Shown: one piece after another, positions 5,516 to 5,538 of the stretch
Position numbering within the stretch: position 1 is the stretch's first letter
How the letters are laid out: each line of letters starts with the position of its first letter
NCBI GenBank assembly: GCA_026394635.1
Contig: JAPKXV010000444.1
Location: 1 to 5,538 of the forward strand
Direction: 5' to 3'
Length of the DNA stretch: 5,538 bases
From: Methanoregula sp.
GTDB taxonomy: Archaea; Halobacteriota; Methanomicrobia; Methanomicrobiales; Methanospirillaceae
Made by a program: the position numbers and the translations under genes
Notes under the pieces: model-generated
Databases searched by the model: none
The model's input: the letters and a program-made list of their open reading frames with translations, nothing else
Told to the model about the DNA's origin: nothing

Positions 5516-5537
5516 ATAAAAATTAAGTGGTTTTTAT
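5516..5537. repeat. A/T-rich inverted repeat at the right edge
   Basis: The arms ATAAAAA (5516-5522) and TTTTTAT (5531-5537) are separated by 8 bases. It could be a T-rich terminator for a gene entering from the right or part of a promoter region. The window ends one base later, so its role cannot be decided. Confidence 0.35.
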
Positions 5538-5538
5538 A

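Overview
The window looks like chromosomal DNA from a methanogenic archaeon, most likely of the Methanomicrobiales (Methanoregula or a relative). This is an inference from three things: the archaeal-type pairing of an aconitase X protein with a UbiD-family decarboxylase, the T/P-rich archaeal lipoprotein at the left end, and the A/T-rich promoter-like gaps. No rRNA, tRNA, CRISPR array or recognisable transposase gene was seen.

Left part (1-903, + strand). A lipoprotein gene enters from outside the window. Its lipobox cysteine codon is at 32-34. It is interrupted by a frameshift near 331-340, and its evident C-terminus continues in another frame to 444. Fifteen bases later comes a small protein with one N-terminal membrane helix and a helical cytoplasmic domain. 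The two probably form one transcription unit.

Centre (about 970-4018, + strand). A promoter-like A/T region is followed by three tightly linked genes: a UbiX-type flavin prenyltransferase, a UbiD-family decarboxylase and the aconitase X large subunit. The genes overlap by 8 and 4 bases. Together they match the archaeal mevalonate branch. Phosphomevalonate dehydratase makes trans-anhydromevalonate 5-phosphate, the UbiD homologue decarboxylates it to isopentenyl phosphate, and UbiX makes the prenylated FMN the decarboxylase needs. The products feed isoprenoid membrane lipids. The small dehydratase subunit is not in the window. The operon ends with a terminator-like hairpin and T-run at 4003-4018.

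Right part (4045-5538, mostly - strand). Two codirectional 109-residue proteins, 4075-4404 and 4705-5034, are diverged paralogues (38 of 109 identical positions by hand alignment without gaps). Each starts at MPDVT behind its own Shine-Dalgarno sequence. I do not recognise the family. Upstream of the first is a perfect 7-bp inverted repeat. Further right is a possible 44-residue small gene (5291-5425, -) with a good Shine-Dalgarno, an inverted repeat and a TATA-like tract in sensible order. A G/C-rich non-coding or decayed island (about 5083-5290) separates it from the second paralogue. The last 60 bases are very A/T-rich.
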